A stretch of DNA of 64,000 nucleotides from Bdellovibrionales bacterium RIFOXYC1_FULL_37_79 (GCA_001770015.1 MEQB01000011.1:124001-188000), one strand, 5' to 3'. Shown: positions 27,179 through 37,506, counted from the first letter of the stretch. Notes: generated by a model not told the origin, from the sequence alone. Program-made: numbers and translations.

Positions 27179-27935
27179 CTAGGTACCTCGTTAATTTTTT
27201 GGGTAGAATCGTCTTGATGGTTTGTCTTAAAAAATTATCTATAAAAAGGTAGAGATAATAACTATTTTTATAGAGGGAAAATGAATGTTGGTTAATAACT
27301 TTCAAGCGATCGTTGATACTATGAAAACGTTTGGTGTCTGACACTCCACCCGGAGTGGTGGTGCAAATGATCTGATCAACTTGAAGTAGTTTATGTTTTA
27401 AAATCGTGTTAAAAATTAAATGATAATCAGCTCCAATTTTATATTTTAAATCATAAGGATGGTTCTTATGAAATGAGGTAAGAATAAAACATCCTTGATG
27501 GGAAAAAGGCATTTTTTTCCAGGCATCTTTAAGATTTATGGGATGAAAAATTTTTCCTTTATGGTTTAATATAAATTCCACACTTCCATAGATAATTGGA
27601 TGATCATTATTTTCGAGGTAGGGGGCCATATCATTTAGGGTATGGTGATTATAAAGGCAATCCCCCGCATTTAAAAAAAGAAGATATTTGCCCTTCGCCA
27701 GCATGATTGCCTTGTTCATAGCATCGTAGAGACCCTGGTCATTTTCCGAAACCCATCTGGTGATCTGAAGTGCATTTTCTTTTATAAGCTCCAGGGTGCC
27801 ATCCGTGGATTTTCCATCGATCACAATATATTCATAGTTTGAGTATGTTTGCTTTTTTACGCTGTTGAGAGTTTGGGAAAATTCATCCTTTTTATCAAGT
27901 ACAACGGTAATCAGGCTGATTAAAGGATTTGTCAT
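27141..27935 (-). CDS. GT2-family glycosyltransferase (WcaA-like)
   Basis: 264 residues. N-terminal LISLITVVLDKKDEFSQTL, then VIDGKSTDGTLELI, SENDQGLYDAMNKAI and LLFLNAGD, the layout of WcaA/WbbD-like GT2 enzymes, where a DxD is replaced by an Asn-Ala-Gly-Asp loop. Ends overlapping the next glycosyltransferase and starts five bases after the initiating transferase. Confidence 0.87.
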   Translation of the reverse strand: MTNPLISLITVVLDKKDEFSQTLNSVKKQTYSNYEYIVIDGKSTDGTLELIKENALQITRWVSENDQGLYDAMNKAIMLAKGKYLLFLNAGDCLYNHHTLNDMAPYLENNDHPIIYGSVEFILNHKGKIFHPINLKDAWKKMPFSHQGCFILTSFHKNHPYDLKYKIGADYHLIFNTILKHKLLQVDQIICTTTPGGVSDTKRFHSINDRLKVINQHSFSLYKNSYYLYLFIDNFLRQTIKTILPKKLTRYLVEKKYNGRHPLL

Positions 27936-27940
27936 TGATC

Positions 27941-29305
27941 CTATCTTCCTTTTCCAAAAAGAACTACCCGGATGGTTTGCAATAAAATATTAAGATCCAT
28001 AATAAGAGAGTAGGATTTGATATAATATAAATCGTATTGGAGTTTTTGTCGGGCATCTTCTTCGGAGGAACCATAGGGGTAATTAATCTGGGCCCAACCG
28101 GTGATACCCGGTTTGACCAGATGGCGAAGGTTGTAATAGGGGAGGCGGTTTTCCAATTGAATGACAAAAAGGGGTCTCTCCGGTCGCGGGCCGATAAAAC
28201 TCATTTCGCCCTTGAGAACATTAATAACCTGGGGAATTTCATCGATTCTAGTGGCCCTTAGAATTTTTCCGATAAATGTAATACGGGCGTCGTTTTCGCT
28301 CGACCAGGTGGGACCGTTAGCCTCAGCATTTTTGACCATGGTGCGCAGTTTATAAATGGTAAATGGCTTACCTTTTTCACCAACCCGCTCCTGTTTATAA
28401 ATAATTGGAAGTCCGCTGGTTAAAAGAATTAATAAACATCCCAGAATCACAAAAGGCAGGAACAACGCAATAATGAGAATGGCCCAAATGATATCGAGTA
28501 TTCTTTTGATTCTAAGTCCCAGGTGATTGGAGATCAGATCAAAGCCTTCGGCGGTGGTAAACCAAAAATCATGGATGGCACTTAAAGGTATTTTAAAAAG
28601 CATTTTTTCATAAAACTGCGTTAGGGTTAAAATACGAATACCGGAAAACTTGAGCCTCATTAATTCTTTTTCAATGAGTGGGGATAATTTCAATGAATCG
28701 AGAATAACAATACCACCGACATCTTTTTTTTGAAGACCAGTAAGTTTCGCCACCAGTTCCTGATCATGGTTTATGTCATAATTAATTTTTATTAATTCAT
28801 ATACCGGGAAGGTGCGCTGATGGGAGAGATCTGTATAGGTGTCCAATTCATAGGATGATGAGATGAAAAACCAGGGGTATTTTTGATTGACGCTGACTAA
28901 AAGATGAATAACAAGATAGCGGATGGTGGAGGTTGCGAGCGCAAAGATACCAAAGAAGATGGCCATGATACCCCGACCAAGCACCAAACCACTGTAATTT
29001 TCAGGGCCCAGCAGATAAACATAAATATTCATAAGTAGGAAGGCCATGGTGGCGGCAATAAACGTTTTGCCTGGAGCCTTGATCCCACCCAGGGTGTTTT
29101 GCACTCTATAGAGATCAAAAATATAATAAACAGATAAAATAATAAAAAAATAAATCAGGGTGTGTTTTGCTTCGGAAAAAATAGCATCGATTTGACCGAA
29201 TCGAACGACGTGGGTTGCCACCATGGCAATTATAATCAGGCAAAGATCCGCCATGAATAATACGGCCTTACCAACTCGGGGGTTTAATGCGAAGGATTCT
29301 ATCAA
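27941..29305 (-). CDS. Polyprenyl glycosylphosphotransferase (second initiator)
   Basis: 454 residues: four or five N-terminal membrane helices, a Rossmann-like middle region and a C-terminal sugar transferase domain with YKLRTMVKNAEANGPTW, DEIPQVINVL, GEMSFIGPRPE and TGWAQINYPYG. It should load a sugar-1-phosphate onto undecaprenyl phosphate. Closer in layout to EpsB/TIGR03013-type proteins than to the WcaJ-like gene at 10623. The start is TTG 29305 with AGGAA six bases upstream; no ATG fits. Possibly starts the glycan exported by Wzm/Wzt. Confidence 0.88.
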   Translation of the reverse strand: MIESFALNPRVGKAVLFMADLCLIIIAMVATHVVRFGQIDAIFSEAKHTLIYFFIILSVYYIFDLYRVQNTLGGIKAPGKTFIAATMAFLLMNIYVYLLGPENYSGLVLGRGIMAIFFGIFALATSTIRYLVIHLLVSVNQKYPWFFISSSYELDTYTDLSHQRTFPVYELIKINYDINHDQELVAKLTGLQKKDVGGIVILDSLKLSPLIEKELMRLKFSGIRILTLTQFYEKMLFKIPLSAIHDFWFTTAEGFDLISNHLGLRIKRILDIIWAILIIALFLPFVILGCLLILLTSGLPIIYKQERVGEKGKPFTIYKLRTMVKNAEANGPTWSSENDARITFIGKILRATRIDEIPQVINVLKGEMSFIGPRPERPLFVIQLENRLPYYNLRHLVKPGITGWAQINYPYGSSEEDARQKLQYDLYYIKSYSLIMDLNILLQTIRVVLFGKGR

Positions 29306-29349
29306 TTGTTTTTCCTTAATAAAATAAAGCGTTGATCAATTATATTTAA

Positions 29350-30453
29350 TTATATGATATCGTTGATTTTGATACTATTCAATATCTCTATGACATACTG
29401 GATGTCTTTTTGCGTATGGAAATAGGAAATCGGAAGACTGAGTGTGGTTTGGTGGATTTTTTTTGAAAGGGGATAGTCCCCACTGATTAAATCTTTAAAG
29501 GCAACTTGCTCTATCGGAGGTATTGGATAGTGAATTTCAGTTCCAATTTTGTGATCAAGTAAAATTTTTTTAAGTTTATCCCGGTCCTTTACCCTGATGT
29601 TATAGATATGAAATACATCATGGCTATCGCTGGAAATATGGGGTTTTATATATTGGCCGGAAAGTTCTTGGTGGTAGATTTGGGCCAGGGCCCTCTTATG
29701 GGTGTTGATTTCCTCTAGCTTTTTTAGTTTTATTCGAAGAAAAGCCGCTTGTATTTCATCAAGTCTGGAATTGTATCCCAGATATTGATTGAAATATTTT
29801 TTTTCTGAACCATAATTGCGAAGCGCTTTTAATTTTTGATAGATCTCTTTATCGTTGGTGGTGATGGCACCTGCGTCACCCAGCGCCCCCAGATTCTTGG
29901 TTGGATAAAAACTAAATGCCCCAATACCGAAACTGCCTACCTTTTGATTTTTAAATCGTGCACCGTGCGCCTGGGCGCAATCTTCAACGATCTTCAAATT
30001 ATATTTTCGGGAGAGTTTGGTGATGGCATCCATTTGAGCTGGTTTACCATAGAGATGTACGGGTAAAATCACTTTGGTTTTTTTACTTATGAATTTTTCA
30101 ATTTGTTTTGGATCAATATTATAGGTTTGCATATCAGGTTCGACTAAAACCGGTTTTAAATTACATCTGATTATGGCTAAAATGGTGGCCACATAGGTAT
30201 TGGAGGGGACAATTACTTCATCACCGGAAGAAAGCTCCAGTGCTTTTAGGGATAAAATGATGGCATCCAGGCCCGAGGCCACTCCCAGACAGTATTGGCA
30301 TCCGATATAGGCGGCAAACTCTTCTTCAAAAGCAGCTACATTTTCTCCCAGGATGAACCAGCCCTTTTTTAAAAGACCAGAAAAAGCAGATTTGTAATCT
30401 TTGATGAAAGTTTTATTTACCTTGTAGAGATTTTCATATTCAACGGATTTCAT
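29350..30453 (-). CDS. fdtB: dTDP-3-keto-6-deoxyhexose aminotransferase (FdtB/QdtB-like), copy 1
   Basis: PLP-dependent DegT/DnrJ/EryC1 sugar aminotransferase, 367 residues. PLP lysine Lys186 in [20 protein letters not shown] at 158-165, and [16 protein letters not shown]. In the Fdt/Qdt pathway it aminates C3 of the dTDP-3-keto sugar made by the isomerase encoded directly upstream, giving dTDP-Fuc3N or dTDP-Qui3N. The ATGA overlap with that isomerase supports the pairing. A paralogue with the same partner order is at 61634-62722. Confidence 0.87.
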   Translation of the reverse strand: MKSVEYENLYKVNKTFIKDYKSAFSGLLKKGWFILGENVAAFEEEFAAYIGCQYCLGVASGLDAIILSLKALELSSGDEVIVPSNTYVATILAIIRCNLKPVLVEPDMQTYNIDPKQIEKFISKKTKVILPVHLYGKPAQMDAITKLSRKYNLKIVEDCAQAHGARFKNQKVGSFGIGAFSFYPTKNLGALGDAGAITTNDKEIYQKLKALRNYGSEKKYFNQYLGYNSRLDEIQAAFLRIKLKKLEEINTHKRALAQIYHQELSGQYIKPHISSDSHDVFHIYNIRVKDRDKLKKILLDHKIGTEIHYPIPPIEQVAFKDLISGDYPLSKKIHQTTLSLPISYFHTQKDIQYVIEILNSIKINDII

Positions 30454-30812
30454 TTGTATTCTTCATCGATGTAATCGTTGACATCATATTTTTCCGAGGC
30501 AAGCACCAGCAGGTAAGAATCCTTGGAAAATTTATCCATCGTGTGCCAGTCGGTTGAGTCCAAAATAAGGCATTGATTGTTTTTATTCAAAGTAAAAGTT
30601 TTTTTGCTTTTTCCGTCATTAACAAAGATTTCGCAGCTACCGTTTAAACAAATCACCGCCTGCCTGTTTTTCTTATGGCGATGTCCACCTCTTTTAGCAC
30701 AGGCCTTATAGATGTAATAAATGCGTTTGACTTCAAAATCAAGATGCGAATCCAGTACGGTGAGAATGCCACGATCATCTTTGAAAGTTGGAAGATTGAT
30801 TAGGTTGGCCAT
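30450..30812 (-). CDS. fdtA: dTDP-4-keto-6-deoxyglucose 3,4-ketoisomerase (FdtA/QdtA-like), copy 1
   Basis: 120-residue cupin of the WxcM-like FdtA/QdtA/TylM family. It moves the keto group from C4 to C3 of dTDP-4-keto-6-deoxyglucose, which RmlA and RmlB (55511-56395, 54509-55498) can supply. The signature [11 protein letters not shown] is at 42-52, with His44 and His46 at the catalytic positions, followed by [13 protein letters not shown] and DWHTMDKF. Whether Fuc3N or Qui3N results cannot be told. Confidence 0.87.
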   Translation of the reverse strand: MANLINLPTFKDDRGILTVLDSHLDFEVKRIYYIYKACAKRGGHRHKKNRQAVICLNGSCEIFVNDGKSKKTFTLNKNNQCLILDSTDWHTMDKFSKDSYLLVLASEKYDVNDYIDEEYK

Positions 30813-31760
30813 TTATATTCTTTTAAAATAATTAATATTATAAACATTATAAACCCCCATCAGTGATCTCTTCAATAATCTTAGGGGGGATTTCCATGAT
30901 ATGGGATTTATTTTTGTCCCGTGATAATCGTATAGGGGACTGATTTGCTCAAGTTTATTTTTTATTTTTTCCAAGTGATTCAGGTATGGGGCATAGATGG
31001 TTTGAACCACCAATTTATTTAATTCATAATAACCCAAATCTATTTGATGTTTACCAATAAATTGCAGTCCATGAAAGTGGTAAAAAACCATCTTGTACGG
31101 CGGGTTTGAAAGATCATATTGCTGGATATTAAAAGGTGCCAGTCCTCCTGGATTTTTTAAAATATGGATGCCGTTATAATCATCCGGCCATGAATCCAGG
31201 TATTTTTGATCACCGAATTTTCCATCTTCGACCCGGTTGAAGCACCACTTGATGCAATTTTTTCTCCAGTCATTTAAAACTTGCATGCCGGTGGAATTAT
31301 TTTTAACCGTTAAAAATTGCACACAAAACCGGCCGCTGGTTTGGGACTGATCATATTTTTTGGTATAGTTATGACTGGTGATCAACACTGAATTGCCGCC
31401 CATTTCATCCACTAAAACGTTGGGGTTTGAAAAAAAATAAAGATCGGAATCCAGATAGGTGCAATGATCCAGCTTATACGTTTTAATGCAATAAAGTAGA
31501 GTCGAGGAAGTACAAGTCCAGCAATATTCGCCGGCCGTCCGGGATGGTTTTATTAATCTTAATTCACTATCTTCAAATTCTTCCAAGGTGATGAAAGTGA
31601 CATAGGAAAGATTGAGAGACTTTAAAATATCGTGGGTGATGGTATCGAAACAAATGATATAGAGATGAAAATTTTCGGCATGTTTTAGCAAGGACTCGTA
31701 CATGGCAATGCCACGAGTGAGATAGTGATGATTAAAAAGGGTGCAGTAGTTATAGATCAT
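30813..31760 (-). CDS. GT8-like nucleotide-sugar transferase
   Basis: 315 residues. N-terminal YCTLFNHHYLTRGIAMYESL and the metal-binding CTYLDSDLYFF (D-x-D) with EYCWTCTSS before it, typical of GT8-like enzymes. The C-terminus has GGLAPFNIQQY. Start overlaps the FkbM-type gene stop as ATGA and the next start follows its stop directly. Acceptor and donor unknown. Confidence 0.72.
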   Translation of the reverse strand: MIYNYCTLFNHHYLTRGIAMYESLLKHAENFHLYIICFDTITHDILKSLNLSYVTFITLEEFEDSELRLIKPSRTAGEYCWTCTSSTLLYCIKTYKLDHCTYLDSDLYFFSNPNVLVDEMGGNSVLITSHNYTKKYDQSQTSGRFCVQFLTVKNNSTGMQVLNDWRKNCIKWCFNRVEDGKFGDQKYLDSWPDDYNGIHILKNPGGLAPFNIQQYDLSNPPYKMVFYHFHGLQFIGKHQIDLGYYELNKLVVQTIYAPYLNHLEKIKNKLEQISPLYDYHGTKINPISWKSPLRLLKRSLMGVYNVYNINYFKRI

Positions 31761-32422
31761 AGGGTTTCAAAAAAGTATGTGTTAATGGTTTTAGCGAACA
31801 ATTTATAGTTTTTATTGGTTAAAAACTGGTAGAGGCCGTTATCTTTTATATTTTCCAATTGATTATTGAGAATCTCCACCAGCACCATGGTGGGGCGATA
31901 AACCTCCCAATCGTTTGACTCCAGCACCTCCAGATCCAATCCTTCTGCATCTATGGTTAAAAAATCGATCATTTGTTTGGGTGGCAGGTGACTTTTCAAA
32001 ATTTCGGCCAAGGTGAAAGTTTTCATTTCGATTGTCTTTATCATTTTACATTTATTAATTGCACATCTTGACTGGGCTAGTTCCTTGTCAAAACTATTGT
32101 AGGCGGTTTCATTAAATATATGATAGGTCAAAAATTTTGCCTCTTTAGCAATGGGAAGTTCAAGATTGATGTCCCTTGGACGATATTGATTAAAGAGTTT
32201 TAAACTGCCTGGCATGGGTTCAATATTGATCCCTCGCCATCCCTGTTGGTAGAAATAGTATGAATTGGAAAGATGCATGGGATGATGAGCTCCGACATCT
32301 ATGTAAAACCCGGTCTTTTTATTATGTAGATGGTAGGCCAAAACCAGGTCTTCTCCTTCTTGGGCGTAGGATTTTTGGGAGTATTTGTTCAATAGGTGTT
32401 TTATTCTTTCTTTAAACAGCAT
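31757..32422 (-). CDS. FkbM-family methyltransferase
   Basis: SAM-dependent O-methyltransferase of the FkbM family, about 221 residues. SYAQEGEDLVL opens the domain, motif I is FYIDVGAHHPMHLSNSYY, and DFLTIDAEGLDLEVLES is the family's second signature. I chose ATG 32422 because homologous proteins start near there; an upstream GTG at 32509 adds a hydrophobic, unconserved stretch. Neither has a clear ribosome site. Probably methylates a sugar hydroxyl of the glycan, perhaps a chain terminus. Confidence 0.8.
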   Translation of the reverse strand: MLFKERIKHLLNKYSQKSYAQEGEDLVLAYHLHNKKTGFYIDVGAHHPMHLSNSYYFYQQGWRGINIEPMPGSLKLFNQYRPRDINLELPIAKEAKFLTYHIFNETAYNSFDKELAQSRCAINKCKMIKTIEMKTFTLAEILKSHLPPKQMIDFLTIDAEGLDLEVLESNDWEVYRPTMVLVEILNNQLENIKDNGLYQFLTNKNYKLFAKTINTYFFETL

Positions 32423-32526
32423 TTTAATAAAATTAGTTAAATAGTATTGTATGTGAATAACATACAATTTAACCGCATAATTGTAAATCATGATGAGGAA
32501 GAGATGCACTCGTCAATATTTATGCT

Positions 32527-34476
32527 TCACTTGGAAGTTGTGTTTTGATGGTGTAAGCGGGCCAATCTGGCAGCCATCGGTGATATTCGTTCAATTGTTT
32601 TTCCATTGTGGATTAACTGGACATTTTTAGAATCTGATAAGATGACTCTTAATGCATGATTATCATGGGTTTGTTTTATAAAAGAATTCATACAGGAAAG
32701 ATCTTCAGAATAAATCAGTTGATAGTCCGAAAAAGGCCTGGGGTTTTCTTTAAGATAGAATAATTCTTTAGTACTGATTTTTTTCCAAAAATAATTCACA
32801 ACTCGATTAAAAAATGAATTTGGTTTGGTGGGTTTGGGTGGGTAGAAGAGTTTATCCAAAAATAAACGAATTCCCAATCTGAGTGCCTTGGTCTCCTCTT
32901 TCTCTGAATTATTGGTCAAAGATTTCATCCAGTTGTTGATATTATATTCAATGACGTTTGGGCCTTTTTTTAAAAGGCGATTAACAATTTTAGCACTTGA
33001 GTCTGATAGATGCGGCCATTGTTGGTTATTTTTACAATCAGAGGGAATATCTTTTCCAAGATCAAGCGATGGGACAAATGTTCTCCAGTGAAAAAATCTT
33101 ACGGCCTTGAGCAGATGTTTCCACTCAATATTCATACCTAGCATCTGCTCAATTTTTTCCTCATATTCCTTTAAATTGTTTGCTGTTTGCATAAAATCAT
33201 CGTTTGAATAATACATTCCATTAAGATATGAAAGAGTCGGAATACCCACTCTGGTTGCTTCTTGTCCCATATACGACCAGCTTACCAGACACAAGTCTGC
33301 CAGTTCCAAGAGATCGTAACTGGAGATGGGATCGTCCGGCCAGATTATGATGAATGATGGCGTACTTTGTCCGATCGCTTCTTTAAGCTCTATTAAATGC
33401 CTGGATAAAAATCCAAACTGACGGTTTCCTTCCCTTGGGTGTATTCTGACAATAATTTGAATATCCTTATTTCTTGTGGAATATGCTTTTAGCATTAAAA
33501 GCCATTCAATCTGGCTTTTAAAAACCTCTATAGGTGGTTTGCATTCTTTCCAAATCTCCATGACACAATTAAATCCAACCCGTTCATCTTGGCTACTCGT
33601 GTACACAACTATTGTTTTCTTTTTTAAATCCAGGGCCAGTTGATTAAATAAATCCTGGATATTTCCATTTTTCCTGGAAGAAAAGACGTGAGAAAATTGA
33701 GAATAAAATCGAAAAACCGTATCCTTCCAACATTCCATTACATAATGACTATTAATAGGTTGCTCGCTTGAATTTTTCCAATTTTGTGAGTGAATCAATT
33801 TGGCATAAGTTTTTTTTAAAAATAAAAACTGTGAGAAATCTGCTCCAAACAAAGAAGCATTCTCTACTTGAAAAAAGGGAATATTCAATTGTTCTGAGGC
33901 ATAACGGACACCCTGGCATTGCCCGTAGGGATTATAGGCGAATAATAAATGAGGAGCATGGACTTTGATTATTTTATCTGCCAATGCAAGTGCCAGACTT
34001 GTGTTTTTAATGTAATCACCAAAGAATGTCTGGTGTTCTAAAGACATGTTTGGATAGATGGCGCATTTGGTGGCCAGAGCAAAATCAAACTGGGCCATTT
34101 TACCTACAGAAAACCCTTGGTAAACAGTATTTTCCCAGGTATTTGCAGGGGACAGGGTGAGACCTTCTATAGATTGTAATAAATCCTGGTCTATAAAATC
34201 GCTAAGATTAATTATTTCAAAATCATATTCTTTTATTACTTTTGCAAATTGCTTGGAACATAGGTGGCACAGGCGTTTTTTTTCACTGGGTAAAAATTGG
34301 GCCGATAAACGGAACATATCCATCATCGGACAGCGGATCATCTGGCCGGTACAATAAGTTAGATAAACAGTATCGCCTTGTTTTTTTAAAGCATCTCCTA
34401 CAATTGCCAAACTTCTTATGAAAGGAAAGATGCCTACTTCCGGGATAAATAAAATGGTCTTTGACAATTTTTGCAT
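32527..34476 (-). CDS. Large putative GT-B-like polysaccharide biosynthesis protein
   Basis: 649 residues from ATG 34476, which has AGGATTAGG upstream; an in-frame TTG at 34500 would overlap the previous gene. A C-terminal-half segment has TIVVYTSSQDERVG, IIVRIHPREGNRQFGF, and DLLELADLCLVSWSYMGQEATRVGIPTL, the pattern of capsule-synthesis GT-B proteins. An N-terminal region begins KTILFIPEVGIFPFIRSLAIVGDAL. I cannot name a family or substrate. Located between two methyltransferase genes in the long operon. Confidence 0.55.
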   Translation of the reverse strand: MQKLSKTILFIPEVGIFPFIRSLAIVGDALKKQGDTVYLTYCTGQMIRCPMMDMFRLSAQFLPSEKKRLCHLCSKQFAKVIKEYDFEIINLSDFIDQDLLQSIEGLTLSPANTWENTVYQGFSVGKMAQFDFALATKCAIYPNMSLEHQTFFGDYIKNTSLALALADKIIKVHAPHLLFAYNPYGQCQGVRYASEQLNIPFFQVENASLFGADFSQFLFLKKTYAKLIHSQNWKNSSEQPINSHYVMECWKDTVFRFYSQFSHVFSSRKNGNIQDLFNQLALDLKKKTIVVYTSSQDERVGFNCVMEIWKECKPPIEVFKSQIEWLLMLKAYSTRNKDIQIIVRIHPREGNRQFGFLSRHLIELKEAIGQSTPSFIIIWPDDPISSYDLLELADLCLVSWSYMGQEATRVGIPTLSYLNGMYYSNDDFMQTANNLKEYEEKIEQMLGMNIEWKHLLKAVRFFHWRTFVPSLDLGKDIPSDCKNNQQWPHLSDSSAKIVNRLLKKGPNVIEYNINNWMKSLTNNSEKEETKALRLGIRLFLDKLFYPPKPTKPNSFFNRVVNYFWKKISTKELFYLKENPRPFSDYQLIYSEDLSCMNSFIKQTHDNHALRVILSDSKNVQLIHNGKTIERISPMAARLARLHHQNTTSK

Positions 34477-34483
34477 GATAAAC

Positions 34484-35482
34484 CTAATCCTTTCTTGCAA
34501 CTACCCACATACAGGAGGACAGGTTGTTTTGTTGGATAAAACTTTGAAAATGAGATTTTTTAGTTTCATTAATATTCGAGAACATAAATCTTAAAAAATC
34601 ATTTTCTTTTAGCATATCAGGATGATCTTGAAAGTAATTGATCAATAAATCGACATCGAGCTCTCCAGGTGTTGATATTTCCACTACCTCTAGCTGGTGG
34701 CCCTTTAGAAGTTTTTTAATAGAGGTTGGATTAAAATAATTCAAATGTTCATGGTCAACAAATTTAGCATTTTCTTTTAGCAAGAATGCTCCAATGCTTT
34801 CGCCATTTGGGCATGTGCAAATAAACAGTCCACCTTGCTTTAAATATCTTGAAGCTTTACTGACAAACGTGTTTGGATCTGCAAGATGTTCAATCACCTC
34901 AAAGTTTACAATGACATCCATGGAACCTTCTGAGATGGGCAAAGAACTTTCTATTTCACTTTCTATTGTTTCAATTCCCTTGTTTTTGCATGTATTTGCT
35001 AGATCTGGAGTGGGTTCTACCGCAATGATTCTATTAAAAAAATTATATTGTGCTAAAGTCTCACAGAAGGTACCAAAACCAGATCCAATTTCCAGGATGG
35101 TTCCGGCCAAGACATTATACTTTTTGCACAAATCAATGAGCCTTTCCACTCTAGGCCTGAAGATTTTTTCTTTTCGAACTAGGTCGGTTTGTGGGTAAAT
35201 ATATTTATTCCAGAATTCATAATTTTTTGATTGTTTGTAAAATTCCTTTAAAATTTTTTCGGGTGCACGAGGATTCATATATACCGTATTGCACTCCGAG
35301 CATTTTACATATCGAAATCCTTCCTTTTCCCCCCAAAGTTTCGAGCTGGATGATTTACAGGCAGGACAATGGCAATATATAAAGGATGACATTTTTTCTC
35401 GCAGAAAACATTTGTCGTGTTCCAGCGCAGGTTCTTTGAGTTTCATCAGTTCTTTGGGACGAATGTCATTTTCATTAAACAT
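34484..35482 (-). CDS. SAM methyltransferase with N-terminal zinc ribbon
   Basis: 332 residues. Four-cysteine ribbon CHCPAC...CSEC at about 37-62, then NPRAPEKILKEFY, motif I ILEIGSGFGTFCETL, VIVNFEVIEHLADP, and LKQGGLFICTCPNG. This architecture is common in C-methyltransferase-like and sugar methyltransferase proteins of polysaccharide loci. Starts 10 bp after the amidotransferase stop. The final EXDV-type tail is unassigned. Confidence 0.78.
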   Translation of the reverse strand: MFNENDIRPKELMKLKEPALEHDKCFLREKMSSFIYCHCPACKSSSSKLWGEKEGFRYVKCSECNTVYMNPRAPEKILKEFYKQSKNYEFWNKYIYPQTDLVRKEKIFRPRVERLIDLCKKYNVLAGTILEIGSGFGTFCETLAQYNFFNRIIAVEPTPDLANTCKNKGIETIESEIESSLPISEGSMDVIVNFEVIEHLADPNTFVSKASRYLKQGGLFICTCPNGESIGAFLLKENAKFVDHEHLNYFNPTSIKKLLKGHQLEVVEISTPGELDVDLLINYFQDHPDMLKENDFLRFMFSNINETKKSHFQSFIQQNNLSSCMWVVARKD

Positions 35483-35492
35483 ATCGATTTAC

Positions 35493-36677
35493 CTATTGAC
35501 GTATATACTTGCTGATTTTGTCTTTTTCCAACTTCACATCCTCATAAGCGCTGCAATCTCCCCATAGATTGTTTTTCCACCATTTTCCATCTTTGACCCA
35601 CCATACACGATGATCTCGGAAAGAGTCGGCAATATGGTCAAACTGTTCCTCGGTCATCCTCACATATTTTAACCATCTATTTAAATCATCTTGTGGCCTG
35701 ATATGATCATACTTTCTTACCATCTCAAGTCCTTCCTCCCTTGTTAAATAACCAGATCGAATATCCTTGCTGGCATGGTCGGTTGCTCTCCCGTATCCAA
35801 ATTTAATGTATTTTAAATAATCGTGAATACCGTTCTCATGCATGTCATCTAAATTTGACATCGTCCTGTACGTTCTGGCAAAGGGTTGTGAGGCAAATTC
35901 AAAACCATAATTTTTTTTCATCTCTTGGGCGTGAATGTTGGGATCCCATTTGAAAAAATTACCAACGTAAATTCCTTTAGTTTGGGTTTCTTCAAATTCC
36001 TTGTCTGATGGCATGGTCAACCAGACCAGATCCTTGTGGGTCAGTCCCTTGATTCTTTCCAGCATGTCTTTGGTGGTGAAACCTCTCATATCATGTTCAA
36101 AGACCGTTCTTTTATTATATTCCACAAAGTCGTTGGCAGAAAACATTCCCGAAATGGTCCAGGTAATTTCCCCCCAAACGACCAAAGGGATGTTAAATTT
36201 AACTGCTATGTGCATTGGATATGTTTTTATTCCAGCGTGAGCATGCCAGTTCATATCGCCCATAATTTCAAAACAGCCCCGATTAAGTTTTTTTAATATT
36301 TCTATTGATGGCCCGAAAACGATATGATCAACATTTAGTTTTTCTCTCATGCGATCCAAATTTCTTTGGCCTTCAGGGAGATAATTATTTCCATGATAGG
36401 TGACCAGTAGTGGTTTTAGGCCATATTCAAGAACCTTATGAACCTGGAAATAACTGTCTTTTCCTCCGCTAACCGGGATAACACAGTCATAATTACCCGT
36501 TGATTTTGATTTTGCCCATCGGGTAAGCTCAATAAATTTTTTCCGTCTTTGCTCCCAAAACTCCTCCGTAAGCATATCGAACTCTTCCTGAAGACGACAG
36601 GCGCTGCAAATCCCTTCATCATCAAGTATTAAATTTACAGAGATCATCGGATAAACACATTTTTTACAATACTTCAT
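35493..36677 (-). CDS. N-acetyl sugar amidotransferase (PseA/WbpG-like)
   Basis: ATP-dependent enzyme that turns an N-acetyl group of an activated sugar into an acetamidino group, taking ammonia from partner glutaminase subunits. 394 residues from ATG 36677: zinc-like cysteines Cys4, Cys7, Cys24, Cys27, and the PP-loop SGGKDS at 70-75. A longer frame to 36746 would overlap the hisF-like gene by 62 bp and is not needed. The HisF-like and HisH-like partners lie immediately upstream, as in WbpG/HisH2/HisF2 systems. Confidence 0.87.
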   Translation of the reverse strand: MKYCKKCVYPMISVNLILDDEGICSACRLQEEFDMLTEEFWEQRRKKFIELTRWAKSKSTGNYDCVIPVSGGKDSYFQVHKVLEYGLKPLLVTYHGNNYLPEGQRNLDRMREKLNVDHIVFGPSIEILKKLNRGCFEIMGDMNWHAHAGIKTYPMHIAVKFNIPLVVWGEITWTISGMFSANDFVEYNKRTVFEHDMRGFTTKDMLERIKGLTHKDLVWLTMPSDKEFEETQTKGIYVGNFFKWDPNIHAQEMKKNYGFEFASQPFARTYRTMSNLDDMHENGIHDYLKYIKFGYGRATDHASKDIRSGYLTREEGLEMVRKYDHIRPQDDLNRWLKYVRMTEEQFDHIADSFRDHRVWWVKDGKWWKNNLWGDCSAYEDVKLEKDKISKYIRQ

Positions 36678-36684
36678 AAGATAC

Positions 36685-37506
36685 TTATAGATTACTTTGT
36701 TGTTCAGATAATGGTATCGGTTTTCTAACAGGAAGTCCCCTGTCATATAGATATTTTTTTAGATTATAGACACTGTTTTCTGAATGGTGGAAAATGTTGG
36801 CAGCTGCTACAGCACTGGCATTGGTTTTAAGTAGTACCTCCTCGAAATCTTCCCATTTTCCTGCACCTCCGAGGGCAATAACTGGAATGCGTACATTCTT
36901 GGCGATTTTATTAATCAATGAGATATGAAATCCTTGACCACCGCCATCCCGATCTACTGCGTTAAGCAAGATTTCACCCACACCAATTTTTTCTACTTCC
37001 CGGGCAAAATCAACCGGATCCCAATGGGTTTCGTTTTTTCCTTTCTTGTAAACAACCTCTTTTCCATGTTCATTTACTTTGACATCGATTGAGGCCACTA
37101 TACATTGTGAACCAAATTCACTGACTAGTTCTTTAACTGTTTCAGGAGATTCAAGAAGCAAACTGTTTACTGTGATTTTGTCTGCTCCCAGCTTGATTCG
37201 CATTCTGGCATCTTCAACATTTCGGATACCTCCTCCAAAAGTTAGCGGCGACAGGCATTTTTTTGATATTTGTTGAATGATCTCACTTATGGTGGAAAAT
37301 TGGGAATGATTCAAATCATCACGGTTCAAATCATAGCTGGATTCGTTTGAGATATCCAAGTAAATCAACTCATCAGAGAACCAATTGCTCAACCGCTCGA
37401 CAATGGCGGTAGGGGTTCCCAAGGCTTGATGTCTTTTGAATAGTCGGCTTTGCACGATGATACCGTTTTTTAAAAGGACAACCGGTATTATTCTTTTTTT
37501 TAAAAT
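36685..37506 (-). CDS. hisF: HisF-like amidotransferase synthase subunit, apparent ATT start
   Basis: Cyclase-like (beta-alpha)8 subunit that would pass ammonia from the HisH-like glutaminase to the sugar amidotransferase. The usual-start annotation (GTG 37455) would delete the first strand, yet the frame upstream encodes LKKRIIPVVLLKNG in register with HisF residues 2-15. The only codon in place for residue 1 is ATT at 37506-37504, six bases after GAGGTGA (37516-37510), and a TGA lies just before. With that start the protein has 273 residues. The canonical catalytic Asp11 is Leu11, as in polysaccharide-type HisF proteins; Asp141 (ASIDVK) is kept. Confidence 0.82.
   Translation of the reverse strand: MLKKRIIPVVLLKNGIIVQSRLFKRHQALGTPTAIVERLSNWFSDELIYLDISNESSYDLNRDDLNHSQFSTISEIIQQISKKCLSPLTFGGGIRNVEDARMRIKLGADKITVNSLLLESPETVKELVSEFGSQCIVASIDVKVNEHGKEVVYKKGKNETHWDPVDFAREVEKIGVGEILLNAVDRDGGGQGFHISLINKIAKNVRIPVIALGGAGKWEDFEEVLLKTNASAVAAANIFHHSENSVYNLKKYLYDRGLPVRKPIPLSEQQSNL

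Noticed and set aside
36678-36746. N-terminal extension of the sugar amidotransferase
   Set aside because: It would overlap the hisF-like gene by 62 bp and precede the conserved cysteine start MKYCKKC.
37405-37412. GGCGGTAG as an ops/JUMPstart element
   Set aside because: It lies inside the hisF-like coding region and on the strand opposite to transcription; no ops element was found upstream of any operon.
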